NCBI RefSeq assembly: GCF_024979235.1
Contig: NZ_JANLCM010000001.1
Location: forward strand, 1,922,001 to 1,986,000
Direction of reading: 5' to 3'
DNA: 64,000 bases
DNA from: Herbiconiux aconitum
GTDB taxonomy: Bacteria; Actinomycetota; Actinomycetes; Actinomycetales; Microbacteriaceae
This document shows, piece after piece, positions 26,670-36,305 of the stretch. Within the stretch, counting starts at the first letter, position 1, and each line of letters begins with the position of its first letter. The position numbers and the translations under genes are program-made. The notes under the pieces were generated by a model. The model did not search any database. It was given only the letters and a program-made list of their open reading frames with translations, and was not told the origin of the DNA.

Positions 26670-27866
26670 GTGGAGCACCGAGCCTCGGCTGTGCCGACTG
26701 AGCGCCCTTCGGTCGGCATCATCGTCGTCGCGGCCGGTTCAGGCACCCGTCTCGGCCGCAACGTGCCGAAGGCGTTCGTCGAGGTCGGCGGTCGCAGCAT
26801 CCTGTCGCGGTCGATAGATTCCATTCGGCGCATATCCGAACCGGTTGAACTGGTGGTGGTCGTGCCCGCCGACTTGGTGGGGGCCACCTCAACCCATTTG
26901 TCAGATACCCCTCACGTGGTCGTCGCGGGCGGCGCCACCCGGCAGCAGTCGGTGGCTGCCGGTCTCGAGGTGCTCTCGGATGCCGTCGATCTCGTTCTCG
27001 TGCACGATGCGGCGCGCGCCTTCACTCCGGTCGACGTGTTCGAACGTGTGATCGCGGCCGTTCGGTCGGGAGCGGGTGCGATCGGTGTCATCCCCGGGCT
27101 ACCCGTCACCGACACCATCAAGGGGCGCGATGCCGACGGCGTGGTGCAGCAGACGATCGACCGCTCCCGTCTCACCGCCGTGCAGACACCGCAGGGCTTT
27201 CCCCGAGCGCTTCTGGCCGAGGCCTATGCCCGGGCGGGCGAAGACGTGACCGACGACGCGGAGCTCGTGCAGCAACTCGGGCACCCGGTGCACGTGGTGC
27301 CCGGCGACGAGCGCTCGTTCAAGATCACCAACCCGCACGATCTGGAGCGAGCCGAGGAGCTCGCCGCGCCGGGTGCCCGCGCTTCGGCTCCTCACTGGCG
27401 TACGGGCATCGGAGTGGATGCACACGCATACGCCTCCGACGATGCGCCGGCCGAGCTCTGGGTCGCCGGTCTGCACTGGCCCGGTGAGCGAGGTCTTGCG
27501 GGGCACAGCGACGGCGACGTCGTGGCGCACGCGATCTGCGATGCACTGCTCGGCGCATCCGGTCTCGGCGATCTCGGCAGCCGTTTCGGCACCTCCGACC
27601 CCGCCTTGGCCGGTGCCCACGGCGAGGTCTTCCTGCGTCGTACCCGCGACCTCCTCGAGCAAGCGGGCTTCACGATCGGCAACGTCTCGGTGCAGCTCAT
27701 CGGCAACCGCCCCCGCTTCTCCCCCCGCAAGGCGGAGGCGGATGCGCTGCTCACGTCGATCCTCGGCGCTCCCGTCAGCGTCTCGGCCACCACCACCGAC
27801 GGCCTGGGTTTCGCCGGCCGCGCTGAGGGCTTGACGGCAATCGCAACCTGCCTGGTAGTGGGCTAG
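26670..27866 (+). CDS. ispDF: Bifunctional IspD/IspF isoprenoid enzyme
   Basis: 398 residues. Residues ~15-235 are IspD, the CDP-ME synthase ([46 protein letters not shown]). Residues ~245-398 are IspF, the MECDP synthase ([46 protein letters not shown]). These are the third and fifth steps of the MEP pathway, fused in one chain as known from Microbacteriaceae. GTG start at 26670, 16 nt after carD. The IspF zinc ligands (Asp-x-His) are present. Confidence 0.95.
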   Translation: MEHRASAVPTERPSVGIIVVAAGSGTRLGRNVPKAFVEVGGRSILSRSIDSIRRISEPVELVVVVPADLVGATSTHLSDTPHVVVAGGATRQQSVAAGLEVLSDAVDLVLVHDAARAFTPVDVFERVIAAVRSGAGAIGVIPGLPVTDTIKGRDADGVVQQTIDRSRLTAVQTPQGFPRALLAEAYARAGEDVTDDAELVQQLGHPVHVVPGDERSFKITNPHDLERAEELAAPGARASAPHWRTGIGVDAHAYASDDAPAELWVAGLHWPGERGLAGHSDGDVVAHAICDALLGASGLGDLGSRFGTSDPALAGAHGEVFLRRTRDLLEQAGFTIGNVSVQLIGNRPRFSPRKAEADALLTSILGAPVSVSATTTDGLGFAGRAEGLTAIATCLVVG

Positions 27867-27944
27867 AGACCCGCAACCCTGGCCCCCACCGAGCCCGCGT
27901 AGCGCGCGGTCACCGTCACGCTTGCGTTTCCCAACACGTGGCCC

Positions 27945-28105
27945 GCGAGAGCGAACGCAACAGGCCGCTCCCAGGCAACCCAGGGTGAGCGCGTGGCCGG
28001 AGGGCCCGACCGCAGGCCGGGCCCTCCGACCGCACGCGAACATGTCGCGGAGCGCCGGGCAAGGACCGGCGCGACCCGGGCAGCCCGAGCGAAGCCCCGG
28101 CCGCC
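27945..28105 (-). repeat. Intergenic repeat, copy B
   Basis: Inverted relative to copy A (25285-25420). The perfect 40-nt core is at 28038-28077; CCCAGGGTGA at 27979-27988 and AACGCAACAGGCC at 27954-27966 are the complements of the outer blocks. The spacer holds a different and longer hairpin (GGAGGGCCCG to CCGGGCCCTCC). Lies between ispDF and cysS and ends just before the probable cysS -10 box. The remainder of 27867-28120 has no gene. Confidence 0.75.
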
Positions 28106-28120
28106 CGGTAAACTAACCCA

Positions 28121-29554
28121 GTGACTCTGCACCTCTACGACTCGAAGGCCCGCGCGCTCACCGACTTCACCCCGCTCGTTCCGGGCCAGGTCGGGATCTA
28201 CGTCTGCGGCCCCACCGTTCAGTCGTCGCCGCACATCGGTCACCTCCGTTCGGCCCTGGTCTACGACCAGCTGCGCCGCTGGCTCTCCTACAGCGGCTAC
28301 GCCGTCACCTTCGTGCGCAACGTCACCGACATCGACGACAAGATCCTCATCAACGCGGCTGAGAGCGCGGCGGCCGGCAGCCCGGAGGAGTGGTGGGCCC
28401 TGGCCTACCGCATCGAGCTCGAGTTCACCGCGGCCTACAACGCGATCGGGGTGCTGCCCCCGACCTACGAGCCGCGCGCGACGGCGAGCATCCCCGAGAT
28501 GCAGGCGATCATTCAGCGTCTCATCGATGCGGGGCACGCCTACGCTCCCGACGACGGCACCGGTGACGTCTACTTCGACACCGGCAGCTGGCCCGGCTAC
28601 GGTGAGTTGACGCATCAGAAGCTCGACGACATGGCGCCGGCCGCCGACTCCGACTCGCGTGGCAAGAAGGATGTGCGCGATTTCGCACTCTGGAAGGGTC
28701 ACAAGGTAGGCGAGCCCGAGACGGCCGCCTGGGTGAGCCCGTGGGGCCGTGGCCGGCCGGGCTGGCATCTGGAGTGCTCGGCGATGTCGACCAAGTACCT
28801 CGGCGCCCAGTTCGACATCCACGGAGGCGGCCTCGACCTGCGTTTCCCGCACCACGAGAACGAGGAGGCGCAGTCGCACGCGGCCGGCGACCCGTTCGCG
28901 AACCTCTGGATTCACAACGGTCTCGTCGCCATCACGGGCCAGAAGATGTCGAAGTCGCTCGGCAACTCGATCTTCGCCTCCGAGCTCATCGAATCGGCTC
29001 GCCCGGTCGTGCTGCGCTACTACCTCGGGGCGGCGCACTACCGTTCCACGCTCGAGTTCCACGACGGAGCGATTGCCGAGGCCGAGGCCGCGGTGTCGCG
29101 CATCGAGGGCTTCCTCGAGCGCGCCGAGCGGCGACTGGCCGGCACACGCTTCGCGGGAACCTCCGAGCTCGTCATCCCCGCCGAATTCCGGGAGGCGATG
29201 GATGACGACCTGAGCGTTCCGCAGGCGATCGCCGTCATCCACGAGACGGTGCGCCGCGGCAATGCCGCACTCGACGACGAGGACTTCGCCGAGACGGCAG
29301 CGCTGCTCGGCCAGGTGCTCGCGATGACGGAGGTGCTCGGGATCAACCCGCTCTCGCCCGAATGGGCGACGGGCGGGGATGCCGTCGCCGAGCGGGCACT
29401 GGGTACGCTGGTCGAAAGCCTCATCGCCGATCGAGAGACGGCGCGCACGAACCGCGATTTCGCAACCGCGGACCGCATCCGAGACGAACTCGGACAAGCC
29501 GGAATATCAATTGAAGACACGCCGAACGGCGCGCACTGGAGTCTCGATGGCTAA
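28121..29554 (+). CDS. cysS: Cysteine--tRNA ligase
   Basis: 477 residues, class I synthetase. Zinc-binding [20 protein letters not shown] includes the HIGH signature, and the KMSKS loop is [11 protein letters not shown]. The zinc site also uses WHLECSAMS and [18 protein letters not shown] start at 28121 lies 6 nt after TAAACT (28109-28114), so translation is probably leaderless. The stop overlaps rlmB by 8 nt. Distinct from the mycothiol ligase MshC by length and context. Confidence 0.96.
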   Translation: MTLHLYDSKARALTDFTPLVPGQVGIYVCGPTVQSSPHIGHLRSALVYDQLRRWLSYSGYAVTFVRNVTDIDDKILINAAESAAAGSPEEWWALAYRIELEFTAAYNAIGVLPPTYEPRATASIPEMQAIIQRLIDAGHAYAPDDGTGDVYFDTGSWPGYGELTHQKLDDMAPAADSDSRGKKDVRDFALWKGHKVGEPETAAWVSPWGRGRPGWHLECSAMSTKYLGAQFDIHGGGLDLRFPHHENEEAQSHAAGDPFANLWIHNGLVAITGQKMSKSLGNSIFASELIESARPVVLRYYLGAAHYRSTLEFHDGAIAEAEAAVSRIEGFLERAERRLAGTRFAGTSELVIPAEFREAMDDDLSVPQAIAVIHETVRRGNAALDDEDFAETAALLGQVLAMTEVLGINPLSPEWATGGDAVAERALGTLVESLIADRETARTNRDFATADRIRDELGQAGISIEDTPNGAHWSLDG

Positions 29555-30590
29555 ATCAGGAACGGGCCGCCCCTCGAGGGCCGGCGCCGTACGCAGGGGC
29601 ACCAAGGGCAGCAAGGCCGTCGGATCGGGCGGCCAGGGCCGCCAGGCGCTCGAAGGCAAGAAGCCGACCCCGAAGGCGGAGGACCGCCCGTACCACCCCG
29701 CCGGCAAGGCCAAGGCGGCGCGCGAGCGTCTCGCAGCGGCCGGCGGCGGCAAGGGCGCCCGTACGGGCGGGCGTTCGTCGAACGACCGGGGACAGGGTCA
29801 GGATGCGCCGCGCAACGCTCCGGCCCGCCGTGTGAAGAAGGCCGACGACAGTGAGATCGTCACCGGCCGCAACTCGGTGGTCGAGGCGCTGAGGGCGCAC
29901 ATCCCGGCGACCGCACTCTACGTCGCGTTCCGGGTGGAGGTGGACGAGCGCGTCAAGGAGGCGCTGTCGCTGGCCAACAAGCGTGGCATCCCGGTGATGG
30001 AGGTCATGCGGCCTGAGCTCGACCGGCTCTCCGGGCACGACTCGGTGCACCAGGGGCTGGCGCTGAAGGTGCCGCCGTATGAGTACGCGCATCCGGAGAC
30101 CCTGCTCGACGAGGTTCTGGCGAAGCACAAGACGCCGCTGTTCGTGGCGCTCGACGGCATCACCGACCCGCGCAACCTCGGGGCGATCATCCGCTCCACC
30201 GCCGCGTTCGGCGGACATGGCGTGATCGTGCCCCAGCGACGCTCGGTGGGTGTGACGGCCTCGGCTTGGAAGACCTCAGCGGGCGCCGCCGCGCGCACCC
30301 CCGTCGCCATGGCGTCGAACCTCACCCAGACCCTTAAGGCCTTCAAGGCGCGCGGCGTCTTCGTGATCGGTCTCGACGGCGACGGCGACGTGAGCCTCCC
30401 GGGCCTCGACTTCGCCGACGGCCCGATCGTGGTCGTGGTGGGCAACGAGGGTAAGGGCTTGAGCCGTCTCGTCACGGAGACCTGCGACGCGGTCGTCTCG
30501 ATCCCGATCTCTTCGGGCACCGAGTCGCTCAACGCCGGCATCGCCGCGTCGGTCACCCTCTACGAGATCGCCCGCCAGCGCTCCCAGTAG
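29547..30590 (+). CDS. rlmB: 23S rRNA (guanosine-2'-O-)-methyltransferase RlmB
   Basis: 347 residues. The first ~105 are basic and low-complexity ([20 protein letters not shown]), followed by a SpoU substrate-binding domain ([20 protein letters not shown]) and the SPOUT catalytic knot ([54 protein letters not shown]). It methylates a 23S guanosine or a related rRNA/tRNA site. The ATG at 29547 is used because the sequence before it belongs to cysS. Confidence 0.93.
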   Translation: MAKSGTGRPSRAGAVRRGTKGSKAVGSGGQGRQALEGKKPTPKAEDRPYHPAGKAKAARERLAAAGGGKGARTGGRSSNDRGQGQDAPRNAPARRVKKADDSEIVTGRNSVVEALRAHIPATALYVAFRVEVDERVKEALSLANKRGIPVMEVMRPELDRLSGHDSVHQGLALKVPPYEYAHPETLLDEVLAKHKTPLFVALDGITDPRNLGAIIRSTAAFGGHGVIVPQRRSVGVTASAWKTSAGAAARTPVAMASNLTQTLKAFKARGVFVIGLDGDGDVSLPGLDFADGPIVVVVGNEGKGLSRLVTETCDAVVSIPISSGTESLNAGIAASVTLYEIARQRSQ

Positions 30591-30606
30591 TCAGCGCCTG
30601 TGGGCG

Positions 30607-31887
30607 TTAGACGGTGAGGCGCCAGTCGGCCTCGCCGTCCTGCGTGGGGATGGGGACGGTGAACGTGCCCGTGGGGGGATCGATGACCGTCGCCTCGTCG
30701 CGGCGGTGGCGCAGCACCGTGTCGATGTAGGAGGAGAGCGCCTCGGCCAGCGGCACGTCGCGGTTCTGGTCCTGGCTGATGAACCAGCGGTGCTCGAGCA
30801 GTTGGTGGAAGACCTCAGCCGGCTCCAGCTTGCCGCGGAGATCGCGAGGGATGGCGCGGATCACCGGTTCGAACACCTTGGCCAGCCACTCGTGCGCCAC
30901 CATCTCCTCGTCGTAGCCCTTGCGGGCATACTTCGCGGTGTACGAGTCCAGGTCGTTGAGCAGTCGTCGAGCCTGGTTCTCCTGGGCGTCGAGCCCGGTG
31001 AGACGCAGGAGGCGCCGCTGGTGGTGCCCCGCATCCACCACCTTCGGCTGGATGCGCACGGTCGTGCCGCCTTCGGTGGTCTTGATGGCGAGCTCTTCGA
31101 TGTCGAAGCCGAGGTCGTTCAGGCGGTCGACCCGCTCGTTGATGCGCCAGCGCTCCGAGGAGCTGAACGACTCGGAGCCCGTGAGTTCCTTCCAGAGCGA
31201 CCGATAAGCGGCAACGATGCCGTTCGAGACGGTGATCGGGTCGAGCTCCTCGTCGATGCGGCCGCCGGCCTCGAGATCCATGAGCTCGCCGGCGATGTTC
31301 ACCCGTGCGATCTCGAGATCGTTCTCGCGCTGACCGTTCGAGAGTCCGTCGTAGATCTGGCCGGTCTCGGCATCGACCAGGTAGGCCGCGAACGCACCCG
31401 CGTCGCGGCGGAAGAGGGTGTTCGAGAGTGACACGTCGCCCCAGAAGAACCCGATGACGTGCAGCCGCACGAGCAGCACCGCGAGGGCGTCGACGAGTCG
31501 CGTTGCGGTGTCGGGCCGCAACTGCTGCGAGAACAGGGCCCGATAGGGCAGAGAGAACTTCAGATGCCGGGTCACCAGCACCGAGTTGAGCGGTTCACCC
31601 GCGTCATCCGTTCGGTTGGTGATGACGGCGAGCGGATCGACGCAGGGCACGTCGAGTCGCTGCAGGGTGCGCAGCATGTCGTATTCGCGCTTGGCCATCT
31701 CGTCCGTCGTCTCCTTGATGGCGATGACGTGTCCGGAGAGGTGGGCGAAGCGCACGAGGTGGCGCGAGATGCCTTTGGGGAGGGCCGCGATGTAGCGGTC
31801 GGGCCATTCGTCGAGCGGCACGTTCCAGGGCAGGTCAAGAAGACCGGGGTCGGCGGTGGCTGAGGTGATGTTGAGGGAGGCGCTCAT
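30607..31887 (-). CDS. DUF4032 protein with lipopolysaccharide-kinase-like N-terminal domain
   Basis: 426 residues. The first ~240 look like a protein-kinase fold of the WaaP/Kdo-kinase type: a Lys in SGHVIAIKETTDEMAKREYD, a catalytic-loop-like HVIGFFWGDVSLSNTLFRRD, and a metal-binding-like AAYLVDAETGQIYD. The C-terminal part (GFDIEELAIKTTEGGTTVRI through AAKVFEP-like helices) corresponds to DUF4032. Substrate unknown; no LPS is expected in this Gram-positive host. The stop is 16 bp from the convergent rlmB stop. It lies in the same orientation as the MsiK-type ATPase but is separated by a terminator. Confidence 0.75.
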   Translation of the reverse strand: MSASLNITSATADPGLLDLPWNVPLDEWPDRYIAALPKGISRHLVRFAHLSGHVIAIKETTDEMAKREYDMLRTLQRLDVPCVDPLAVITNRTDDAGEPLNSVLVTRHLKFSLPYRALFSQQLRPDTATRLVDALAVLLVRLHVIGFFWGDVSLSNTLFRRDAGAFAAYLVDAETGQIYDGLSNGQRENDLEIARVNIAGELMDLEAGGRIDEELDPITVSNGIVAAYRSLWKELTGSESFSSSERWRINERVDRLNDLGFDIEELAIKTTEGGTTVRIQPKVVDAGHHQRRLLRLTGLDAQENQARRLLNDLDSYTAKYARKGYDEEMVAHEWLAKVFEPVIRAIPRDLRGKLEPAEVFHQLLEHRWFISQDQNRDVPLAEALSSYIDTVLRHRRDEATVIDPPTGTFTVPIPTQDGEADWRLTV

Positions 31888-31930
31888 CGGTACGTCCAGA
31901 TGCTGATCGCGGCGATCGTGGTGTGGAAAC

Positions 31931-31967
31931 GACTCTGCCGTGGCCTTCGAGGGGCCACGGCAGAGTC
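31931..31967 (-). terminator. Hairpin downstream of the MsiK-type ATPase gene
   Basis: A perfect 15-bp stem pairs 31931-31945 with 31953-31967 (GACTCTGCCGTGGCC and its complement) around a 7-nt loop. It lies between the ATPase stop at 31993 and the DUF4032 gene start. Confidence 0.75.
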
Positions 31968-31992
31968 TAGAACGGTTGAGGAGGCGTAGCGA

Positions 31993-33093
31993 CTAGCTGA
32001 CGACTGCCTTGTTGCCCAGGCGCTCGCCCGACTCGAGGTCGAAGAGGTGCACGTGGTTCGGGGCGGCGGTGAGGTAGACCTTGTCACCGACGAAGGGATG
32101 CGAGCGGCCGTCGACGCGGGTGACGATGTCGGTGCGCTTGCCGTCGATGTCGGAGTGGCCGTAGAGGTAGCCGTCGGCGCCGAGCTCTTCGATCAGGTCG
32201 ACCGTGACCTCGAGGCCCTCACCGGGGGTGGAGGAGAGCACGATGTCTTCGGGGCGAACGCCGATCGTGGCGCTGGTGCCGGAGGTCGAGGCGAGGGTTT
32301 CGCGGTCGACGGGCACGATCGAGGTGCCGAACTTGACACCGTTGTCGGCCAGGTCGGCGTGGAACAGGTTCATCGCGGGGGAGCCGATGAAGCCGGCCAC
32401 GAACACGTTGTTCGGCTTCTCGTACAGATCGCGCGGCGAACCGACCTGCTGGAGCAGGCCGTCCTTCAGCACGGCGATGCGGTCGCCCATGGTGAGCGCC
32501 TCGGTCTGGTCGTGGGTGACGTAGACCGTCGTGACGCCGAGGCGACGCTGCAGGCTCGCGATCTGGGTGCGCGTCTGCACGCGGAGCTTGGCGTCGAGGT
32601 TCGACAGCGGCTCATCCATGAGGAACACCTGCGGCTGGCGCACGATCGCACGGCCCATGGCCACGCGCTGACGCTGACCACCGGAGAGGGCCTTGGGCTT
32701 CCGGGCCAGGTAGGGCTCGAGGTCGAGCAGCTTCGCGGCCTCGAGAACGCGGGCGGCGCGCTCGTCTTTGTTGACGCCGGCGATCTTGAGCGCGAAGCCC
32801 ATGTTCTCGGCCACGGTCATGTGCGGGTAGAGCGCGTAGTTCTGGAACACCATCGCGATGTCGCGGTCTTTCGGCGGGATGTCGGTGACGTCGCGGTCGC
32901 CGATCAGGATGCGGCCCTCGTTGACCTCTTCAAGGCCGGCCAGCATGCGGAGCGAGGTCGACTTTCCGCAACCGGACGGGCCGACGAGCACGAGGAATTC
33001 GCCGTCGGCGACCTCGAGGTCGAGCTTGTCGACCGATGCTCGCGTGGACCCCGGGTAGACACGGGATGCCTTGTCGAACGTGACTGATGCCAT
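31993..33093 (-). CDS. MsiK/UgpC-type sugar ABC transporter ATP-binding protein
   Basis: 366 residues. Walker [10 protein letters not shown], signature LSGGQRQRVAMGRAIV, Walker B VFLMDEPLSNLDAKLR, and a C-terminal OB-type regulatory domain (IGVRPEDIVLSSTPGEGLEV). The length and C-domain match the MalK/UgpC/MsiK group, cytosolic ATPases that power sugar or glycerol-phosphate importers. No permease or binding-protein genes are beside it, which suggests a shared multi-sugar ATPase like Streptomyces MsiK. ATG at 33093 with GAAGGAG upstream. Confidence 0.92.
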   Translation of the reverse strand: MASVTFDKASRVYPGSTRASVDKLDLEVADGEFLVLVGPSGCGKSTSLRMLAGLEEVNEGRILIGDRDVTDIPPKDRDIAMVFQNYALYPHMTVAENMGFALKIAGVNKDERAARVLEAAKLLDLEPYLARKPKALSGGQRQRVAMGRAIVRQPQVFLMDEPLSNLDAKLRVQTRTQIASLQRRLGVTTVYVTHDQTEALTMGDRIAVLKDGLLQQVGSPRDLYEKPNNVFVAGFIGSPAMNLFHADLADNGVKFGTSIVPVDRETLASTSGTSATIGVRPEDIVLSSTPGEGLEVTVDLIEELGADGYLYGHSDIDGKRTDIVTRVDGRSHPFVGDKVYLTAAPNHVHLFDLESGERLGNKAVVS

Positions 33094-33371
33094 GGTTCAT
33101 TACTCCTTCACCGGCAGGTACGTGCCGGACGATCCGTTGTGATGGATTAACGGGCCTGCCCCATTGAAGACCCAGGGGACATTATGGCATGGGCCGGAGC
33201 GCCACGCGGCGGCGCATTCATCGGTGCATTCAGCGAGCCTGTGGCGATCTCCCAGACTCCCTTCCTACTATCATTGAGAAGTTGTGTCCCATCGGGAATG
33301 CCGCCCGATCGAGGCGACCACCGTTCAACTCAGCGCACACGAGCAACTCAGAACACACGGAGCATTCACGC

Positions 33372-34283
33372 ATGACCAATGGCGGACCCGACGACTCGCG
33401 TCTTTCGAAGAATCAGCGCCGCGAGGCTGCGCGCGAGAAGGCGAAGCAGCTCCGCGAGGAACAGCGCAAGAAAGACATCCGCAATCGGGTCATCCTCATC
33501 TCCTCGCTGAGCGTCGTCGTGATCGCCATCGTCGTGGGCATCACGCTCGTGATCACGTCGACGTTGAAGCCCGCCGGCCCCGGCCCGCTCAACATGGCCA
33601 GCGACGGCATCACGATCGGCACCGACTTCACGGCCGTCACCACTCCCGCCCTGGCGGCGGGCGAAGACCCCGTGCCAACCACGCCCGACACATCGTCGGG
33701 CGTCGTCGACATCCGGATGTACGTCGACTACATGTGCCCGTTCTGCGGCCAGTTCGAGAGCACCAACAACGCGCAGATCGGCGATTGGGTCAAATCGGGG
33801 ATCGCGACCGTCGAGATCCATCCGCTCTCCATCCTCGACCGCTCCTCGCTCGGCTCGAAGTACTCCACCCGGTCCGCCAACGCGGCCGCGTGCGTGGCGA
33901 ACTACTCGCCCGACCAGTTCTGGGCGTTCAACGGGCTGCTCTTCTCGAACCAGCCCGCCGAGCAGACCGAGGGCCTCGACGACGACACCCTGAAAGACCT
34001 CGTGAGCCAGGCCGGTGTGACGGCGCAGGGCGACATCGACACCTGCATCGACGACACTCAGTTCAGGGGATGGGTGGCGGATGCGACCTCCCGAGCTCTG
34101 CAGGGCCCCCTGCCGAACTCCGACGAGAAGGCTGTCACCGGTACGCCGACCGTGCTGGTCAACGGTCAGAAGTACAGCGGTTCGCTGACGGATGCGGATG
34201 CCTTCTCGAGCTTCGTGCTGCAGGTCTCGGGCGACGAGTCGTCCACGCCCACACCGACGCCCACGCCGACCGCGGCCGGCTGA
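33372..34283 (+). CDS. Membrane-anchored DsbA-family thioredoxin-like protein
   Basis: 303 residues. A lysine-rich cytosolic N-terminus (REAAREKAKQLREEQRKKD), one membrane helix (VILISSLSVVVIAIVVGIT), then an extracytoplasmic DsbA-type domain with the active-site CPFC in YVDYMCPFCGQFESTNN and a cis-Pro region TGTPTVLVNGQ. A Pro-Thr tail ends the protein. Probably catalyses disulphide exchange outside the membrane. ATG at 33372; TACTAT near 33267 is a -10 candidate. The 278-bp gap to the divergent ATPase gene holds no other gene I can support. Confidence 0.9.
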   Translation: MTNGGPDDSRLSKNQRREAAREKAKQLREEQRKKDIRNRVILISSLSVVVIAIVVGITLVITSTLKPAGPGPLNMASDGITIGTDFTAVTTPALAAGEDPVPTTPDTSSGVVDIRMYVDYMCPFCGQFESTNNAQIGDWVKSGIATVEIHPLSILDRSSLGSKYSTRSANAAACVANYSPDQFWAFNGLLFSNQPAEQTEGLDDDTLKDLVSQAGVTAQGDIDTCIDDTQFRGWVADATSRALQGPLPNSDEKAVTGTPTVLVNGQKYSGSLTDADAFSSFVLQVSGDESSTPTPTPTPTAAG

Positions 34284-34327
34284 TCCGGTCGGCCCTCGGG
34301 CCGTGGCTAGAATGAGGTGTTCCACCA

Positions 34328-34403
34328 GCCGGCCTGGCGCAATTGGTAGCGCACCGCTCTTGTAAAGCGGGGGTTACGGGTTCGAGTCCCGTGGCCGGCC
34401 CCA
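34328..34403 (+). tRNA. tRNA-Thr (anticodon TGT)
   Basis: Acceptor GCCGGCC pairs with GGCCGGC; D-arm GGCGCAATTGGTAGCGC; anticodon loop CTTGTAA giving TGT; T-arm ACGGGTTCGAGTCCCGT. The 3' CCA is encoded at 34401-34403, with C as discriminator. TAGAAT upstream is a -10 candidate. Confidence 0.97.
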
Positions 34404-34468
34404 CCCCTGTGTCCCGCCCTGCCGGAGAACGGCAGAATCGCAGTTCACGGCCCGTGTGACGAGGCGCG

Positions 34469-34954
34469 TCAGCGCAGGGGCAGCTCGTAGTGGCGGTACT
34501 CCTCGTCGGGCTGCCAGCCGCGCGACTCGTAGAGGTGCTGCGCCGTGAGGTTCGTGTGCGCCGTGGAGAGCTCGAGCCGGGCCGCACCGGCCTCGGCGCC
34601 GAGCTGCCGGGCCGCCTCGAGCAGCGCGGTAGCGACTCCGCGGCCCCGCGCATCCGGCTGCACGAAGAGGTCGTAGAGCACCAGGATCGGCGCGAGTTCG
34701 AGTGAGCAGAACGAGGGGTAGAGCTGCGTGAAGCCCGCGAGCGGGGCGCCCTCGTCGCCCTCGTCGTCGGCGCCGTCCACGGTGGCGACCAGCACGATCG
34801 ACTCGCCTCGGCTCATCCGTTCGCCGAGATACGAGCGGGCGGCGGCGGAGGCGGATGCGCCCCTCGGCAGGCCGTAGAAACCCCGGTAGGCGTCGAAGAG
34901 CGGGGCGATGGCGTCGAGGTCGTCGAGGGTGGCAGGGCGCACGGGCATGCCCAC
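34469..34954 (-). CDS. GNAT family N-acetyltransferase
   Basis: 161 residues. The acetyl-CoA loop is VQPDARGRGVATALLEAARQ, and the C-terminal beta-alpha pattern LSTAHTNLTAQHLYESRGWQ is typical of small-molecule GNATs. The N-terminus (MPVRPATLDDLDAIAPLFDAY) is also characteristic. Substrate unknown. It lies 3 bp downstream of the MFS gene on the same strand, so the two probably share a transcript. Confidence 0.88.
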   Translation of the reverse strand: MGMPVRPATLDDLDAIAPLFDAYRGFYGLPRGASASAAARSYLGERMSRGESIVLVATVDGADDEGDEGAPLAGFTQLYPSFCSLELAPILVLYDLFVQPDARGRGVATALLEAARQLGAEAGAARLELSTAHTNLTAQHLYESRGWQPDEEYRHYELPLR

Positions 34955-34957
34955 ACC

Positions 34958-36262
34958 CTAGCGAGCCGGGCGAGCCCTCCGCCGGTCGATTCCGAGCGAG
35001 AGCAGCAGCACGCAGAAGCCCACGGCGGCCAGGCCGACGCCGACGACGGCCGGCGAGAGGTAGCCGAACCCGGCCGCGATGGCGAGCCCGCCGAGGAACG
35101 CGCCGACGCTGTTGCCGATGTTGAGCGAGGAGTGGTTGAGCGCCGCGGCGATCGACTGCGCGTTGTGCGAGACATCCATCAGCCGGGTCTGGATGGCGGG
35201 GGAGCACGCGCCGGCACAGGCGCCGATCAAGAAGACGAAGATCAGGAGGCCCGGAGTGGTGTTGGCGAACACGGCGAACCCGAGCACCGAGACGCCGAGC
35301 GCGCTCAGGCTGATCAGGAGGGTGCGCGAGACGGAGCGGTCGGCGAGCCAGCCGCTCGTGAAGTTGCCGGCCGTCATGCCGACGCCGAAGACCACGAGCA
35401 CCCAGGGCACCACGCCGCTCGAGAGGCCCGCCACGTCGGTGACCACGGGCGCGATGTAGGTGTAGACCGCGAAGATGCCGCCGAAGCCGATGGAGGCGAG
35501 GATGAGGGTGAGCCAGACCTGCAGACGGGTGAAGGCGCTGAGTTCGTTACGCAGGGTGGCGCTCGGGTCTCCCGGCTGGAACGGCACCGCAGCGACGATG
35601 GCCACCAGCGTCAGCGCGAAGATGACGGTCACCAGGAAATAGGCACTGCGCCAACCGAATTCCTGGCCGAGGAAGGTGCCGGCCGGAACACCCACCACGT
35701 TCGCGATGGCGAGACCTCCGAGCACGAAGGCGACACCGCGGGCCCGTTTTCCCGGGCCCATCAGCGAGGCCGCGACGAGCGACGCGATGCCGAAGTAGGC
35801 GCCGTGAGGGAGGCCGCTCAAGAAGCGGGCTGCCAGCACGAGCCCGAAGGAAGGCAGGATCGCCGAGAGCAGGTTGCCGGCCACGAACACGGAGACGAGC
35901 AGCACGAGCAGCCTCTTGCGAGGCCAGCGCGCTGCCGCGGCGGCGATGGTGGGGGCGCCCACAACGACCCCGAGGGCATAGGCCGACACCAGGTAACCGG
36001 CTGAGGCGTTCGCCGACGCCGGGTCGACCGCGTAGGTGCCGGGGAGCAGGTCTTGGGCGATGTTCGGAAGCAGCCCCATCGTCACGAACTCGGTCACGCC
36101 GATGCCGAAGCCACCTAGGGCGAGGGCCACGATCGCCAGCCAACGGCGCAGAACGCCCACATCGCGAAGGGGCGCGGGGCCGGCATCCGAATCCTGGGGG
36201 GCGGATCGTGCGGGCGCTGAGGGGGAGTCTTCGTCGACTGGAGCAGAATCCAGTTCAGTCAC
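34958..36262 (-). CDS. MFS transporter, AraJ/Cmx-like drug or sugar efflux
   Basis: 434 residues with 12 predicted membrane segments (LALGGFGIGVTEFVTMGLLP first; VVGVGLAAVGFCVLLLSLG last). The motif AAARWPRKRLLVLLVS corresponds to the MFS loop 2-3, and RFLSGLPHGAYFG matches the arabinose-efflux/chloramphenicol subgroup. Likely proton-driven export; the substrate is not evident. The N-terminal 40 residues are acidic and disordered. Transcribed with the GNAT gene. Confidence 0.88.
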   Translation of the reverse strand: MTELDSAPVDEDSPSAPARSAPQDSDAGPAPLRDVGVLRRWLAIVALALGGFGIGVTEFVTMGLLPNIAQDLLPGTYAVDPASANASAGYLVSAYALGVVVGAPTIAAAAARWPRKRLLVLLVSVFVAGNLLSAILPSFGLVLAARFLSGLPHGAYFGIASLVAASLMGPGKRARGVAFVLGGLAIANVVGVPAGTFLGQEFGWRSAYFLVTVIFALTLVAIVAAVPFQPGDPSATLRNELSAFTRLQVWLTLILASIGFGGIFAVYTYIAPVVTDVAGLSSGVVPWVLVVFGVGMTAGNFTSGWLADRSVSRTLLISLSALGVSVLGFAVFANTTPGLLIFVFLIGACAGACSPAIQTRLMDVSHNAQSIAAALNHSSLNIGNSVGAFLGGLAIAAGFGYLSPAVVGVGLAAVGFCVLLLSLGIDRRRARPAR

Positions 36263-36305
36263 CGGTCAATCGTAGGGCACCACCGCCCGCCCCCTGACCG
36301 GTGCG

